Of a stretch of 64,000 nucleotides of DNA, positions 1 through 10,096 are shown one piece after another (position 1 is the first letter of the stretch; every line of letters begins with the position of its first letter). The translations under genes and the position numbers were made by a program. The stretch is from Microscillaceae bacterium (lineage in GTDB: Bacteria > Bacteroidota > Bacteroidia > Cytophagales > Microscillaceae): the NCBI GenBank assembly GCA_025054775.1, contig JANWZA010000037.1:23073-87072 (forward strand). Reading direction: 5' to 3'. The notes under the pieces were generated by a model. It saw only the letters and a program-made list of their open reading frames with translations, made no database searches and was not told the DNA's origin.

Positions 1-3000
1 GTTGATATTGAAGAGGAAATGAAAACCGCCTACATAGACTATGCTATGTCGGTCATTATTTCGCGTGCCTTGCCCGATGTCCGCGACGGGCTAAAACCCG
101 TACACCGCCGCGTACTTTATACAATGGACGAACTCGGTTTACAACACAATAAACCCTACAAAAAATCAGCACGCATCGTAGGCGATACTCTGGGCAAATT
201 CCACCCACATGGTGATGCCTCTGTTTATGATACGTTAGTACGCATGGCTCAGGATTGGTCTTTGCGTTATACCTTAGTAGATGGACAAGGAAACTTCGGC
301 TCTATGGATGGAGACTCACCAGCAAGTATGCGCTACTGTGTGGTAGGAAATACTCTTATCAAAACGGATAAAGGATTGGTACGTATGGACTCACTTGTGC
401 CGCATACCGCATTAAATTCTGACAATGAATTAGATATCGAAGTTTTATCTATCCACAAACAAAAACATAAAGCTACAAAATTTTTCAATTCGGGTTATCA
501 CCTTACCTACAAACTACGCACCCAAGAAGGATTTGAAATAGAAGGAACAGCCAATCACCCTATTTTGGTATGTGAAAAAGACCACCAAGGAAAACCGCAA
601 TATGTCTGGAAATTGCTTGCCCACCTACAACCAGGCGACAAGGTTGTCATAGACCGCACTCAAGAAACGCTCAACAAACAACCTTTTACCGAAGAGCAAA
701 AGTATTGGGCAATTATAGCAGGTTGCCTCATTTCAGAAGGCCATGTTCAAGAAAAAAGAGTTGGTTTTAATAATGCTGACGAGCAATATTTCAAAGATTT
801 TGTAAATGCTTACCAAAGCGTATTAGGCACACAATTTTACATATATGAGCGTTACCTAAAATCAGGTAAAAAAATATATGAATTTGACGTTCAGAACCAT
901 ACCGAATTACAAAAGTTCGCTCATAGTCCTTTATATGCCGATTTGGTAGGGCTAAAAGCAGAACAAAAACGTATTCCTACCTACATTTGGCAAACCTCTA
1001 AAACTGCCCAAAAAATATTTCTACAATACTTGTTTGAAGGTGGCGGCAATATTTCTGCTCCCAAAGGATGCACCCCTTGCTTACAATACTGCACACAAAG
1101 TTTACAATTAGCCAAAGAAATTCAACTTTTACTTTTAGAATTTGGCGTAATTGGCAAAATTAGTGAACAAACAGAAAGAAAAGAATTTAAGGTGAGCATT
1201 AGCGGATTTTACAATATTGAAAAATTTTATCAAAATATCAATTTTGCCACACAAAAAGCTATCAGATTACAAACCTTGATAGAGGAGGAGAGGCAATACC
1301 GCATACAACACTCGCCCAAATTTCATTTTAGCTATGATACTATTCCCTATATCTCCGAATATTTGCGAAAATACGATAAGCCTAAAAGTGCTTATTTAGC
1401 CAAAAACAATTTTGATAGGTTTGAACGCATTGAAACCAATTACCAGCAAATTTTGCAAGCCATTAACCAAGAGCATCTGAAAGTCCTTTTTCAACATTTT
1501 GTAGCTGATAGGTATTATTTCGCTACTACCGAATCTTGTGAATTACAACCTGAACCGAAAGTGGTTTACTCGGTAAAGGTAGAAAGCACTTGCCATTCGT
1601 TTGTGGCTAACGGCTTTATTAATCACAATACCGAAGCTCGCTTACAACGTATTTCAGAGGAATTATTAGAAGATATAAACAAAGAAACCGTTGATTTTCA
1701 ACCTAATTTTGATGACTCACTACAAGAGCCTACTGTCTTGCCTTGCAAGATTCCTAACTTACTTATTAATGGAGCATCAGGAATTGCCGTAGGTATGGCT
1801 ACCAATATGCCCCCACACAATTTAAGCGAGGTAGTAGACGGAATTATTGCTTTTTTGGACAATCCTGAAATTAGCATCACTGAGTTAATGAAATACATCC
1901 CCGCCCCTGACTTCCCCACAGGAGGTATTATCTGGGGCTACCAAGGGGTGAGAAATGCCTACGAAACAGGACGGGGGAGAATCATAATCCGTGCAGTTGC
2001 CAAAATTGAAACTACCAAGACAGGCAAACAGCAAATCATCGTTACTGAAGTGCCTTATCAAACCAACCGCGATTTGTTAATTGAAAAAACAGCTCAACTA
2101 GTCCAAGAAAAGAAAATTGAAGGCATTTCGGATATCCGTAACGAGTCTAACAAAGAAGGTACGCGTATTGTTTACGATATCAAACGTGACTATGACGCTC
2201 AAATTGTTCTAAACCAACTCTACAAATATACGGGTTTACAAACTTCGTTTAGCGTCAATAATGTAGCCTTAGTGAAAGGCAGACCCATGACCTTGAACCT
2301 TAAAGAATTGATACATCATTTTGTAGAACATAGGCACGAGGTTATTTACCGCCGTACCGCCTTTGAACTCAAAGAGGCCAAAGCCCGTCAGCATATCTTG
2401 CAAGGTTATCTCATTGCCTTAGATAATCTAGATGTCGTTATTGCCCTTATTCGTGCCTCCAAAGATACTGAAACAGCTAAAACCGGCTTAATCGAGAACT
2501 TTCAACTCTCTGAAATTCAGGCAAAAGCCATTCTAGATTTGCGTTTGCAACGCCTTACCGCCTTAGAACGAGACAAAATTGTAGAGGAATACCACCGCAT
2601 TACCGAACTTATTGCCAAATTAGAAGCTATTCTAGCCGACAAAACATTGAGAACCCAAATCATTAAAGACGAATTAACTGAAATGAAACAGCGTTACGGG
2701 GATAAGCGACGTACACAAATTGATTATAACGGTAGCGAAGAGGACTTTAGCATTGAGGAAATAATAGAAGAGGAGAGCGTAGTAGTTACTATTTCGCATG
2801 AAGGGTTTATCAAACGTACCTCTCTTACAGAATATCGTAAGCAAGGACGCGGGGGAGTAGGTTCGCGCAGTGTGAAAGCCAGCGATAATGACTTTACAGA
2901 GCATCTATTTGTAACCTCCTCGCACGCTTACTTGCTCTTCTTTACTAACTACGGCAAAGTTTATTGGAAAAAAGCCTACGAAATTCAAGAAGCCTCTAAA

Positions 3001-3822
3001 ACTGCCAAAGGTACGCACATCCGCAACCTGATTCAACTAGAAAAAGACGAAAAAGTACAAGCCGTGATAGATGTCCGTAACCTCAATGATACCGATTTCG
3101 TGCAAAACCATTACCTTGTAATGTGTACTGAAAAAGGCATTATCAAAAAGACTGAATTAGAGGCTTTCTCACGACCACGCGCCAACGGAATTGTTGCCAT
3201 CTCTATTGACGAAAACGATAAACTACTCGACGTACAACTCACTAATGGTAATAATCATATCATTTTAGCTTCACGATTAGGACGTGCCGTCCATTTCCAC
3301 GAAGAACAGGTACGACCTATGGGGCGTACAGCCGCAGGCGTGAAAGGCATCACCCTAGCCGAAGATGAGGATGCTAACGACCGAGTAGTAGGCATGGTGT
3401 GCGTAAGCCATGAGAACTCCACACTTTTGGTAGTTTCTGAAAAAGGCTATGGCAAGCGTACTGATTTAGGAGATTATCGCGTTACTAACCGAGGAGCAAA
3501 AGGTGTTACTACTTTGAAAATGACCGAGAAAACAGGTTACGTAGTCGCTATTAAAGAAGTCCAAGACTCTGATGACTTGATGATTATCAACAAAACAGGC
3601 ATGCTAATTCGTATCCCTGTTAATCAATTACGTGTAATGGGTAGAGCTACGCAAGGTGTTAAACTTATTCGTTTGCAAGACGAAGACGATGTAATTGTTT
3701 CAGTAGCCAAAGTAAAACACGAAGCTAATGACGAAGAAGAGCAAATTAGTAATCAATCAGTTATAGAGCAAGAGAATAACCAAAATCATTCGCTCCCTTT
3801 AAGTAAGGGAAAGGCAGAATAA
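1..3822 (+). CDS. gyrA: DNA gyrase subunit A, 5'-partial, carrying an intein
   Basis: Type IIA topoisomerase subunit that breaks and rejoins DNA; with GyrB it adds negative supercoils. The reading frame is open from base 1 (V-D-I-E-E-E before the ATG at 19), and this acidic stretch normally follows the GyrA N terminus, so the real start lies upstream. The catalytic tyrosine is codon 334-336 in SPASMRY. An in-frame intein (337-1629) sits directly after it and the extein resumes with TEARL. Without the intein about 836 residues are visible, normal for GyrA. The C-terminal beta-propeller has a GyrA-box-like KQGRGGVG near base 2845, typical of gyrase rather than topoisomerase IV, and ends in an acidic, Asn/Gln-rich tail. 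Supercoiling activity should depend on protein splicing, because the insertion separates the active-site Tyr from the next Thr. Confidence 0.97.
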   Translation, partial: VDIEEEMKTAYIDYAMSVIISRALPDVRDGLKPVHRRVLYTMDELGLQHNKPYKKSARIVGDTLGKFHPHGDASVYDTLVRMAQDWSLRYTLVDGQGNFGSMDGDSPASMRYCVVGNTLIKTDKGLVRMDSLVPHTALNSDNELDIEVLSIHKQKHKATKFFNSGYHLTYKLRTQEGFEIEGTANHPILVCEKDHQGKPQYVWKLLAHLQPGDKVVIDRTQETLNKQPFTEEQKYWAIIAGCLISEGHVQEKRVGFNNADEQYFKDFVNAYQSVLGTQFYIYERYLKSGKKIYEFDVQNHTELQKFAHSPLYADLVGLKAEQKRIPTYIWQTSKTAQKIFLQYLFEGGGNISAPKGCTPCLQYCTQSLQLAKEIQLLLLEFGVIGKISEQTERKEFKVSISGFYNIEKFYQNINFATQKAIRLQTLIEEERQYRIQHSPKFHFSYDTIPYISEYLRKYDKPKSAYLAKNNFDRFERIETNYQQILQAINQEHLKVLFQHFVADRYYFATTESCELQPEPKVVYSVKVESTCHSFVANGFINHNTEARLQRISEELLEDINKETVDFQPNFDDSLQEPTVLPCKIPNLLINGASGIAVGMATNMPPHNLSEVVDGIIAFLDNPEISITELMKYIPAPDFPTGGIIWGYQGVRNAYETGRGRIIIRAVAKIETTKTGKQQIIVTEVPYQTNRDLLIEKTAQLVQEKKIEGISDIRNESNKEGTRIVYDIKRDYDAQIVLNQLYKYTGLQTSFSVNNVALVKGRPMTLNLKELIHHFVEHRHEVIYRRTAFELKEAKARQHILQGYLIALDNLDVVIALIRASKDTETAKTGLIENFQLSEIQAKAILDLRLQRLTALERDKIVEEYHRITELIAKLEAILADKTLRTQIIKDELTEMKQRYGDKRRTQIDYNGSEEDFSIEEIIEEESVVVTISHEGFIKRTSLTEYRKQGRGGVGSRSVKASDNDFTEHLFVTSSHAYLLFFTNYGKVYWKKAYEIQEASKTAKGTHIRNLIQLEKDEKVQAVIDVRNLNDTDFVQNHYLVMCTEKGIIKKTELEAFSRPRANGIVAISIDENDKLLDVQLTNGNNHIILASRLGRAVHFHEEQVRPMGRTAAGVKGITLAEDEDANDRVVGMVCVSHENSTLLVVSEKGYGKRTDLGDYRVTNRGAKGVTTLKMTEKTGYVVAIKEVQDSDDLMIINKTGMLIRIPVNQLRVMGRATQGVKLIRLQDEDDVIVSVAKVKHEANDEEEQISNQSVIEQENNQNHSLPLSKGKAE
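337..1629 (+). mobile_element. GyrA intein with LAGLIDADG endonuclease domain
   Basis: Self-splicing protein element of 431 residues. It starts with Cys ([13 protein letters not shown], block A) and has the block B TxxH motif in GTANHPILV (Thr 547-549, His 556-558). It ends [10 protein letters not shown] with the penultimate His and terminal Asn, and Thr follows as the +1 extein residue. All residues for standard splicing are present. The site (MRY/TEARL) is the one used by the mycobacterial GyrA inteins. The middle holds two dodecapeptide motifs: IAGCLISEG (706-741), with Glu at the catalytic position, and LQYLFEGGG (1021-1047), with Gly (1042-1044) where the catalytic Asp is expected. Splicing is predicted to be active and homing endonuclease activity impaired; both are inferences. 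Confidence 0.95.
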
Positions 3823-4045
3823 AGATAAGAAACCTTCCAAAAAAGGAAAAATTTAAGCGCACAAGGCAAAAATAAAAACTTCCTTTATTCTTTTAAGAGG
3901 AAATCCATAAAAAAGATTATGCTAAAATGAAATTGAAATAAAGTACTGCATTCTTACACATTGCTTACTAAGAAAAAACTTTTTCTCATATCAGCCAAAA
4001 TGTTTGTTATGGTGCGATAATTTAACAAAAAAATTCTTCTAACTT

Positions 4046-4507
4046 TTATGCTTTTTTAATTCGTATAAGGTCTAACAATTGGTTTAAGGTTTGGGCTTGC
4101 TCTTGAGTCAGGATAGATTGATGCAAAGGGTTTTGTTCAAACTCTTGGTCAATTTTTTGTAGGAGTTCGAGGGCTTGGGTTGAAATGCTCACATTCCATT
4201 CGCGCTTGTCAGTTTCAGAACGTTGTTTAAGGACAAGATTTTTAGCAACTAATTTGTCAATAATACGCGTAACGTTAGAATTTTTATCAATCATTCTTTT
4301 ACGAATTTCTAATACACAAAGGCCATGAGGCAAGGCCCCACGTAAAATACGCAATACATTGTACTGCTCCAAAGAAATACCAAATACTTTTATTCTCTGC
4401 AAAAAAATAGCTTTAAGCCAACTTGCTGTAAACAAGATATTTAAGTGAGCTTTCTGGATTTCAGAATTGAATTTTTGAGTATGTAGCTCCTCCTCTATGG
4501 TAAGCAT
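4046..4507 (-). CDS. MarR-family transcriptional regulator
   Basis: Predicted 153-residue winged-helix regulator. The centre has the MarR pattern: SLEQYNVLRILRG, then LCVLEIRKRMID, the recognition-helix region NVTRIIDKLVAKNLV, and the wing with SETDKREWNVSIS. Such proteins usually bind palindromic operators as dimers and are released by small ligands or oxidation; nothing here shows the ligand. It lies 57 bases downstream of the leucine-rich-repeat gene on the same strand and may share its transcript. No catalytic domain or membrane segment is present. The start follows the ATG that gives a normal MarR length. Confidence 0.85.
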   Translation of the reverse strand: MLTIEEELHTQKFNSEIQKAHLNILFTASWLKAIFLQRIKVFGISLEQYNVLRILRGALPHGLCVLEIRKRMIDKNSNVTRIIDKLVAKNLVLKQRSETDKREWNVSISTQALELLQKIDQEFEQNPLHQSILTQEQAQTLNQLLDLIRIKKA

Positions 4508-4564
4508 AATTTTGGGCTTTGGCTTCTACTAATAACCTAAATTTTAGGCAAGTTGTTTATTCTT

Positions 4565-6079
4565 TTACCGTATTATCTTAACATTAGGCATGTTCTTCCG
4601 TAATTGTTCTACCTCTTCTTCTGGAATAGGATTGAAACGAATAGATAACTCTTTCAAATTTGGTAAGCTGCTAATGCTACTTGGAATGCTGCTGATACGG
4701 TTAAGGTCAAGATTGAGCTTCTCCAAGCGTGTCATTTCCAAAATAACTTCAGGAAACTCCTTGAAGCGATTTTTTTCTAAATTCAACTCTCGCAAGTTTT
4801 TGAGCATACTCCAACTCTTAGGCAAGTAACGAAGTTTATTGCTCCCCAAATTAAGTTTCTGAAGACTAGTAAGTTTGCTAATTTCAGCTGAAATGGTATC
4901 TAATTTAGCATTGTTGAGGTCTAATTCTTGAAGCATTGCAAAGTCGTTATTCTTGTTAAAGTAATCTAAATAGTTCACTTCGCCATTATTAGCAAGTTTA
5001 AGTATTCGTAACTTGCGAAGGTTAGTTAAGGAAGAGGGGAGTTCTTTGAGTACGTTAGAAGTCAGATCTAAAACTTCCAGATTTTTCAGTTTATCAATCG
5101 TTTTAGGGATTTCTTTGAGCTCATTTTTAGCTAATTTCAACTCTTTTAGGTTCTCAAAAACTAGAAAACCTTCTTTAATTTCAGATATATTATTAGAATT
5201 TAGGTTTAATTTTTTAAGCTGTTTCAGCCCTGAAATACGTGTGGGGAGTTTAGTTAATTTATTCTCAGACATATCCAAAACTTGCAAATTTTCCAAAGAG
5301 GTAATTACGGGGGGGATCACCTCAAAAGCATTTTTCTCTAAGTTTAGTTCACGAAGTTCTACCAAGCGGCTAATCTTAGCAGGTAAATCAGAGAGTTGAT
5401 TTCCTGCAAGCACTAGTTTTTTTAGGTTAATCAATGAGCTAACTACCTCAGGTAATTCTCTTAATTTATTACGTGAAAGGTTAAGTTCTTGCAGAGCTTT
5501 AATTTTGGCTACTTTTTGCAACACATAGTCCTCTTTGCGTTTGTCTTCTTTAACTTCGCCATCTTCCGTTTCTTGGATTTTAGAACCATTGTAAGAAAGT
5601 GTGAGCGATTGTAAGTTCTGTAATTCTACGAACTGGTCAGGCAAAGCATTTAGTTTGCTATGTCCAAAATTCAACTCTTTTAAGCTTTTGAGCTGTACCA
5701 AATAGCTTACTAATTGTTTGATGTCTAGTTCGGGGTTGTCAGAAATACTAAACTTTCGTAATTTGGTCAATTTATTGATGGCTGCAGGTAACTTCCGTAA
5801 TTTATTCCACGATAAGTTGAGTTCTTCTAAATTAGAAAATTGAGCTATATCGTTAGGAAGTGTAGTCATATAATTCCAGGTTAAATCTAAGCGATAGACT
5901 TGCTGAGGGTTTTGCAGCGCCTCTTCCATAGAGGTAAAGAGGGGTTTTTTGGCAGTAGATTTCTCCTCGCTCTCCTCAGTTTCCTCTTCTATAATTTCAT
6001 TTTGAGCAAAAATACTTGTAGCTATAAAAAGACAAAACAATATAGCCCAAACTAAAGTTCTGAAAAGTAGGTATTTCAT
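4565..6079 (-). CDS. Exported leucine-rich-repeat protein
   Basis: A 504-residue protein with an N-terminal signal peptide (MKYLLFRTLVWAILFCLFIA, then SIFAQ) and a short acidic Glu-rich linker. About 16-17 leucine-rich repeats follow, with units like LxxLNLxxNxLxxLPxxI, filling residues from about 50 to the C terminus. One repeat near residue 165 carries a charged insertion (GSKIQETEDGEVKEDKRKE). Leucine-rich repeats form solenoids that bind proteins; no enzyme domain is attached and no type IX sorting domain is visible at the end. It is expected in the periplasm or at the cell surface. It is divergent from the hydrolase gene at 6181 and precedes the MarR gene. The ligand is unknown. Confidence 0.9.
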   Translation of the reverse strand: MKYLLFRTLVWAILFCLFIATSIFAQNEIIEEETEESEEKSTAKKPLFTSMEEALQNPQQVYRLDLTWNYMTTLPNDIAQFSNLEELNLSWNKLRKLPAAINKLTKLRKFSISDNPELDIKQLVSYLVQLKSLKELNFGHSKLNALPDQFVELQNLQSLTLSYNGSKIQETEDGEVKEDKRKEDYVLQKVAKIKALQELNLSRNKLRELPEVVSSLINLKKLVLAGNQLSDLPAKISRLVELRELNLEKNAFEVIPPVITSLENLQVLDMSENKLTKLPTRISGLKQLKKLNLNSNNISEIKEGFLVFENLKELKLAKNELKEIPKTIDKLKNLEVLDLTSNVLKELPSSLTNLRKLRILKLANNGEVNYLDYFNKNNDFAMLQELDLNNAKLDTISAEISKLTSLQKLNLGSNKLRYLPKSWSMLKNLRELNLEKNRFKEFPEVILEMTRLEKLNLDLNRISSIPSSISSLPNLKELSIRFNPIPEEEVEQLRKNMPNVKIIR

Positions 6080-6180
6080 AACATTTGGGATGAAAAGGTT
6101 ATTACTTTGATAAACCTTTACGAGTTTTTTTACAAAAATATTTATATTTTATTACATTGAACCTACAAACCAAAAAAACC

Positions 6181-7026
6181 ATGAAAAAGTTACTTCTCTT
6201 TCTAGCGTTTGTATTCTTCTTACTAGCCCAGTGCCAAGCACCTTACGAGTATAAATGTTGTAACATAGAAATGAGTGCTACCACTTCTTTTGCTCTCTTG
6301 GGCTTGAACAAAGGTTTTGTAAAAAGTCATAACGAACCACAACCTTCCCATTTTCAGCCTACCTTAGGCGAAAAAGTTAGCTTTGCTACTCCTGACGGCA
6401 GACAAGGACAGGGCTTTTTAATTCAAGCTACTCAAAAAACGAATAAGTACCTCTTTGTGTTTCACGAATGGTGGGGCTTGAACGATTACATAAAGCAAGA
6501 AAGCGAAAAATTAGCCAAAGACTTGAATGTCAATGTATTAGCTTTGGACTTGTACGATGGCGAAGTAGCTACTAAGCGAGAAGAAGCCGCTAAACTTATG
6601 CAAAGTGTAAAACCAAAGCGTGCTGTAAGTATTATACAAGGAGCTATTCAGTATGTAGGCAAGAGAGCGCGTATAGCTACTATCGGTTGGTGCTTTGGAG
6701 GTGGGTGGTCTCTGCAAGCTGCACTTCTAACTAAAAAGCAAGCCGTAGCTTGTATTATTTACTATGGTATGCCAGAAAGAGATAAAAAAAAGCTAAAAAC
6801 CTTGCAAGCCCCTGTTTTGGGTATTTTTGCAGGTAGAGAGAAGTGGATAAATGCCGAAATCGTAAAAGAATTTGAAGAAAATTTGAAAACCTTGAAAAAA
6901 CAAGCTATCATAAAAACTTTTGATGCCGAACACGCCTTTGCTAACCCGAGCAATCCTAACTATCATAAAGAATATACCGAGCAAGCATACCAAATAAGTC
7001 TTGAATTTTTGAGAAAAAATTTGTAA
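6181..7026 (+). CDS. Dienelactone-hydrolase-family protein, exported
   Basis: Alpha/beta hydrolase of the dienelactone hydrolase family, 281 residues from the ATG at 6181. An upstream in-frame TTG at 6157 would put eight polar residues before the signal peptide and is less likely. The N terminus (MKKLLLFLAFVFFLLAQC) is a signal peptide; the Cys has Gln at -1, so lipidation is doubtful. The nucleophile motif GWCFGGG holds Cys171 and the later His is His251 (AEHAFANP). The acid position, normally Asp, is Glu220 in AGREKWI. The spacings (49 and 31) match the family's Cys-Asp-His triad, so Glu probably takes the acid role. The substrate is unknown and no aromatic-degradation genes are nearby. Confidence 0.87.
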   Translation: MKKLLLFLAFVFFLLAQCQAPYEYKCCNIEMSATTSFALLGLNKGFVKSHNEPQPSHFQPTLGEKVSFATPDGRQGQGFLIQATQKTNKYLFVFHEWWGLNDYIKQESEKLAKDLNVNVLALDLYDGEVATKREEAAKLMQSVKPKRAVSIIQGAIQYVGKRARIATIGWCFGGGWSLQAALLTKKQAVACIIYYGMPERDKKKLKTLQAPVLGIFAGREKWINAEIVKEFEENLKTLKKQAIIKTFDAEHAFANPSNPNYHKEYTEQAYQISLEFLRKNL

Positions 7027-7194
7027 CTTTCGTATCCCTTAACAAAGAGAGTAGGTGAATAAAAGTACTTTCACAAAACGTGTTCTTGAAAAGTTAAATT
7101 GGCACTTCTTTTCTACTTTTTCGTTCACAACTCACGCCTATTTTTTTATTTCTTTTTTTGACAATCATGAATAAACTAACAAAATTTTTTAGCA

Positions 7195-7455
7195 ATGACT
7201 GAGCAAGAATACGAAGTACTTGACGAGCTTTATTTCGTGCAAACTTTTGCTTATTTAGCAAAACAACTACCTCATTATCAAGAAATTGAATTGAGAAATA
7301 TTCTAATTCAATTGCTAGCTAAAGGTTGGATAAAGTGCCTTGATGCTCATACTAAACAACCTCTAGATACCCAAGAAATAGATTTAGAAACAAATTACCA
7401 AACATATGCCTATTTAGCTACCAAAAGTGGTTTGCTAGTGCATAATAGCAAGTGA
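7195..7455 (+). CDS. Small acidic protein of unknown function
   Basis: An 86-residue soluble protein starting MTEQEYEVLDELYFVQ, rich in Leu, Glu and Gln, with no signal peptide or membrane segment. The pattern (predicted helices, then KGWIKCLD and a C-terminal TYAYLATKSGLLVHNSK) hints at a small winged-helix-like fold, but I cannot name a family. It lies between the hydrolase gene and the dppC-type permease gene on the same strand, 133 bases before the permease start, so it may or may not share a transcript. Coding is supported by a clean frame and normal composition. Confidence 0.65.
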   Translation: MTEQEYEVLDELYFVQTFAYLAKQLPHYQEIELRNILIQLLAKGWIKCLDAHTKQPLDTQEIDLETNYQTYAYLATKSGLLVHNSK

Positions 7456-7588
7456 TACAAAAAAAGTTTATATTTGTGCCATATTTTCTAAAATAAAAAA
7501 ATTAGCATAAGACTTGCAACATAATTAGAGCAAAATACCTGATTGATGGGTTATTTTGCATCTAAAACTATGTGTAAACGCTCTATTT

Positions 7589-8830
7589 ATGACATCAACC
7601 AAACAAGACATACCCCCAACCCAAGATATTGTTCGCACACCGAGCTATTATGTTCGTAAACGGCTTTTCTCTAACGTTTTAGCAGTAGCAGGGCTAGTTT
7701 ACATCATTTTGGCATGTATTGTAGCTTTACTAGGCTATTTTATTATGCCTGATAGCACCCCAAACGTAAATGAAAGAGCCGATGAGATTAGTTTACAAAA
7801 ACCTGGTTTCCAAGTGCTCATCCTTAAAATACGCCAAAATAGAGAAATACCCAAAGTAAATCTATTCCAAAAATGGCTCTTCGGGCAAGAAAGTGAATAC
7901 CGTATTAAACCCATAGAAAGTTATCGGATTCAAGGATTAGATGTTTTTGTAAAAGTTTTTGCCCAAGGGGGTACAGAAGTTTCTTATTCTTTGGTAGATT
8001 TAACTAAACCATTGTACGTTGGTGAAACTAATCTCTTGGGCGGAAAAAAGTTTGAGGTGCAGGGCAATGTTATTCGCTATGTAGATGTTCATGGAAAAAT
8101 ACAAACCACTACCCGTGAAGAATTGATAAGTGAATTTGAAAAAAAATGTTTAGAAAAACGCACTTATTGGCTCGGAACAGACAAAGCAGGGAGAGATGTA
8201 TTGAGTAGACTCATCTTTGGAGTACGTATTTCGTTAGGAATAGGAATCGTCTCTGTAATTATTTCCTTACTAGTAGGAGTAACTTTGGGCTCTATTGCAG
8301 GCTTTTTTGGAGGAATAGTAGATAGCCTAGTTATGTGGCTTATGACTGTCATTTGGTCAATTCCTGGTATTATGTTGGTTATTGCTATTAGTTTGGCTTT
8401 AGGTAAAGGAGTTTTAGTAGCTTTTATTGCTATTGGGCTTACCACTTGGGTAGAAATCGCCCGTGTAGTGCGTGGACAAATTATGAGCATAAAGCAAAAA
8501 CAATTTGTAGAAGCGGCACGTGCCTTAGGTATGAATAATGCTCAAATTATCTTTCGGCACGTGCTGCCAAATACTACTGGTCCTGTAATTGTAATTATGA
8601 CTTCTAACTTTGCCTCTGCTATTCTCACAGAAGCAGGATTAAGTTTTTTAGGACTGAGCGCGCGGCCTCCTGTGCCTTCATGGGGAAACATGGTAAATGA
8701 AGGACTTGCCTATATTACTACTGATTTTCATTTAGTACTCTTCCCAAGCCTCTGCATTGCTCTAATGGTATTAGCTTTTAATCTTTTTGGTAATGGTTTA
8801 AGAGACGCCTATGACCCCAAAGGAAAATAA
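7589..8830 (+). CDS. ABC transporter permease, DppC/OppC type
   Basis: Inner-membrane permease of the peptide/nickel ABC importer family, 413 residues from the ATG at 7589. An in-frame TTG at 7556 would add 11 residues and overlaps a promoter-like TTATTTTGCA, so the ATG is preferred. It has one N-terminal membrane helix, then a long extracytoplasmic insertion (about residues 50-190), then the permease domain starting GTDKAGRDVLSRL. The EAA loop EAARALGMNNAQIIFRHVLPN contacts the ATPase. The end, GLSFLGLSARPPVPSWG, is typical of DppC. No partner permease, ATPase or binding protein is adjacent; in Bacteroidota these are often scattered. Its 3' end overlaps the next gene by 20 bases, indicating co-transcription. 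Confidence 0.9.
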   Translation: MTSTKQDIPPTQDIVRTPSYYVRKRLFSNVLAVAGLVYIILACIVALLGYFIMPDSTPNVNERADEISLQKPGFQVLILKIRQNREIPKVNLFQKWLFGQESEYRIKPIESYRIQGLDVFVKVFAQGGTEVSYSLVDLTKPLYVGETNLLGGKKFEVQGNVIRYVDVHGKIQTTTREELISEFEKKCLEKRTYWLGTDKAGRDVLSRLIFGVRISLGIGIVSVIISLLVGVTLGSIAGFFGGIVDSLVMWLMTVIWSIPGIMLVIAISLALGKGVLVAFIAIGLTTWVEIARVVRGQIMSIKQKQFVEAARALGMNNAQIIFRHVLPNTTGPVIVIMTSNFASAILTEAGLSFLGLSARPPVPSWGNMVNEGLAYITTDFHLVLFPSLCIALMVLAFNLFGNGLRDAYDPKGK

Positions 8831-10067
8831 TATAAGCGAACAACTACGCTCTAACGAACTTGTAGAGATGGAATTGCGAAGTATTTTGGATATTTCGCAA
8901 GCTATTAACAATAATACACCTGAAGAAAATCTCTACAAAATTTATCGTTTTAGTCTCATCGGCTCACTTAAAGTTAAATTGTTTGCTTTATACGTGTTAG
9001 TTAATGAAACACAATGGGAATGTAAGGTATATTATGGCACTAAATACAAGTTAGACCAAATTGCATTAGAAATAGATAAAATTATTCACTTAAAAACCAC
9101 GACCTCTACCAAACAAATTCATTTTGAACACCCCGCTTTCCAAGAGTTTGACTGGGTAATCCCTATTCAGCATAAAGACCGAACCATCTGCTTTCTCTTT
9201 ACTGAGACCTATCAAGGGGCTACCAACCCCGAAGACCACCTTGCGGGACTTCGCTTTGTGCAAACCCTTACTAACATCCTCACCGTAGCTATTGAGAATA
9301 GAAAACTTGTGCAAAAACAACTCCAACAAGAGGCTTTTAAGAAGGAAATGGAAATTGCCAAACATGTACAGAATAAGCTCTTCCCACGCTCTTTGCCCTA
9401 TAACGAACACGTGCAAATTAAGGCAACTTATATCCCACATACCATTATCGGAGGTGATTATTATGACTATATTCCCCTTGACAATCACCGATTTATGATT
9501 TGTATTGCCGATATTTCAGGCAAAGCCATCGGCGCAGCACTTGTTATGTCAAATGTACAAGCTACCCTACGCGTTCTCATGAGGCAAGCCTATAGCCTCA
9601 AACATACCATAGAAAAACTAAATTATTTTATTACTGAAATCACGCTTAAAGAGGAGTTCGTGACTTTTTTTATTGCTATTTATGATACCAAAAATCATAC
9701 ACTAGAATACATCAATGCAGGGCATAATCCTGCTATATTATATGATATTAAGCACGGGCAAATTCACCAATTGAGTAATGGTTGTACAGTCCTCGGGGCA
9801 TTTGAGCCACTGCCTTTTATTAACGAAACTACTATTAATAACCTTACTAACTTTCTGCTTTTTTGTTATACCGACGGCTTGACCGAAGCTAAAAACCCAG
9901 AAGGCGAGTTATTTAACGTAGAGCGAGTAATCCAATTTATGCAATCTCACAAATATACTAATTTAGAAGATTTGAATAATAATCTTATTAAAGAAGTACG
10001 TAAATTTATGCGTGAAAATGAATTTCACGACGATATTACCATACTTTCACTGCGTGTAATGCCATGA
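8811..10067 (+). CDS. PP2C-type (SpoIIE/RsbU) protein phosphatase with GAF-like N terminus
   Basis: A 418-residue cytosolic protein. Residues 1-170 look like a GAF-type sensor domain (SILDISQAINNN start). A helical linker follows (KEMEIAKHVQNKLFP), then a SpoIIE/PP2C phosphatase domain with metal-binding motifs GGDYYDY and ADISGKAIGAAL, then NAGHNPAIL, CYTDGLTEA and FHDDITIL. Such RsbU-like enzymes dephosphorylate anti-sigma-factor antagonists in partner-switching pathways, but no such partner lies in the window. The start codon lies inside the end of the permease gene (20-base overlap), and fmt follows after 29 bases, making a probable three-gene operon. Confidence 0.9.
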   Translation: MTPKENNISEQLRSNELVEMELRSILDISQAINNNTPEENLYKIYRFSLIGSLKVKLFALYVLVNETQWECKVYYGTKYKLDQIALEIDKIIHLKTTTSTKQIHFEHPAFQEFDWVIPIQHKDRTICFLFTETYQGATNPEDHLAGLRFVQTLTNILTVAIENRKLVQKQLQQEAFKKEMEIAKHVQNKLFPRSLPYNEHVQIKATYIPHTIIGGDYYDYIPLDNHRFMICIADISGKAIGAALVMSNVQATLRVLMRQAYSLKHTIEKLNYFITEITLKEEFVTFFIAIYDTKNHTLEYINAGHNPAILYDIKHGQIHQLSNGCTVLGAFEPLPFINETTINNLTNFLLFCYTDGLTEAKNPEGELFNVERVIQFMQSHKYTNLEDLNNNLIKEVRKFMRENEFHDDITILSLRVMP

Positions 10068-10096
10068 TTTGCTAACTAAACCTACTCTGCCTTTTC

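Noticed and set aside
1..3822. Topoisomerase IV subunit A instead of GyrA
   Set aside because: The GyrA-box-like KQGRGGVG and the full beta-propeller with acidic tail favour gyrase.
4590..5399. Long plus-strand frames opposite the leucine-rich-repeat gene
   Set aside because: They are antisense shadows of the repetitive LRR codons; the minus-strand product has clear repeats and a signal peptide.
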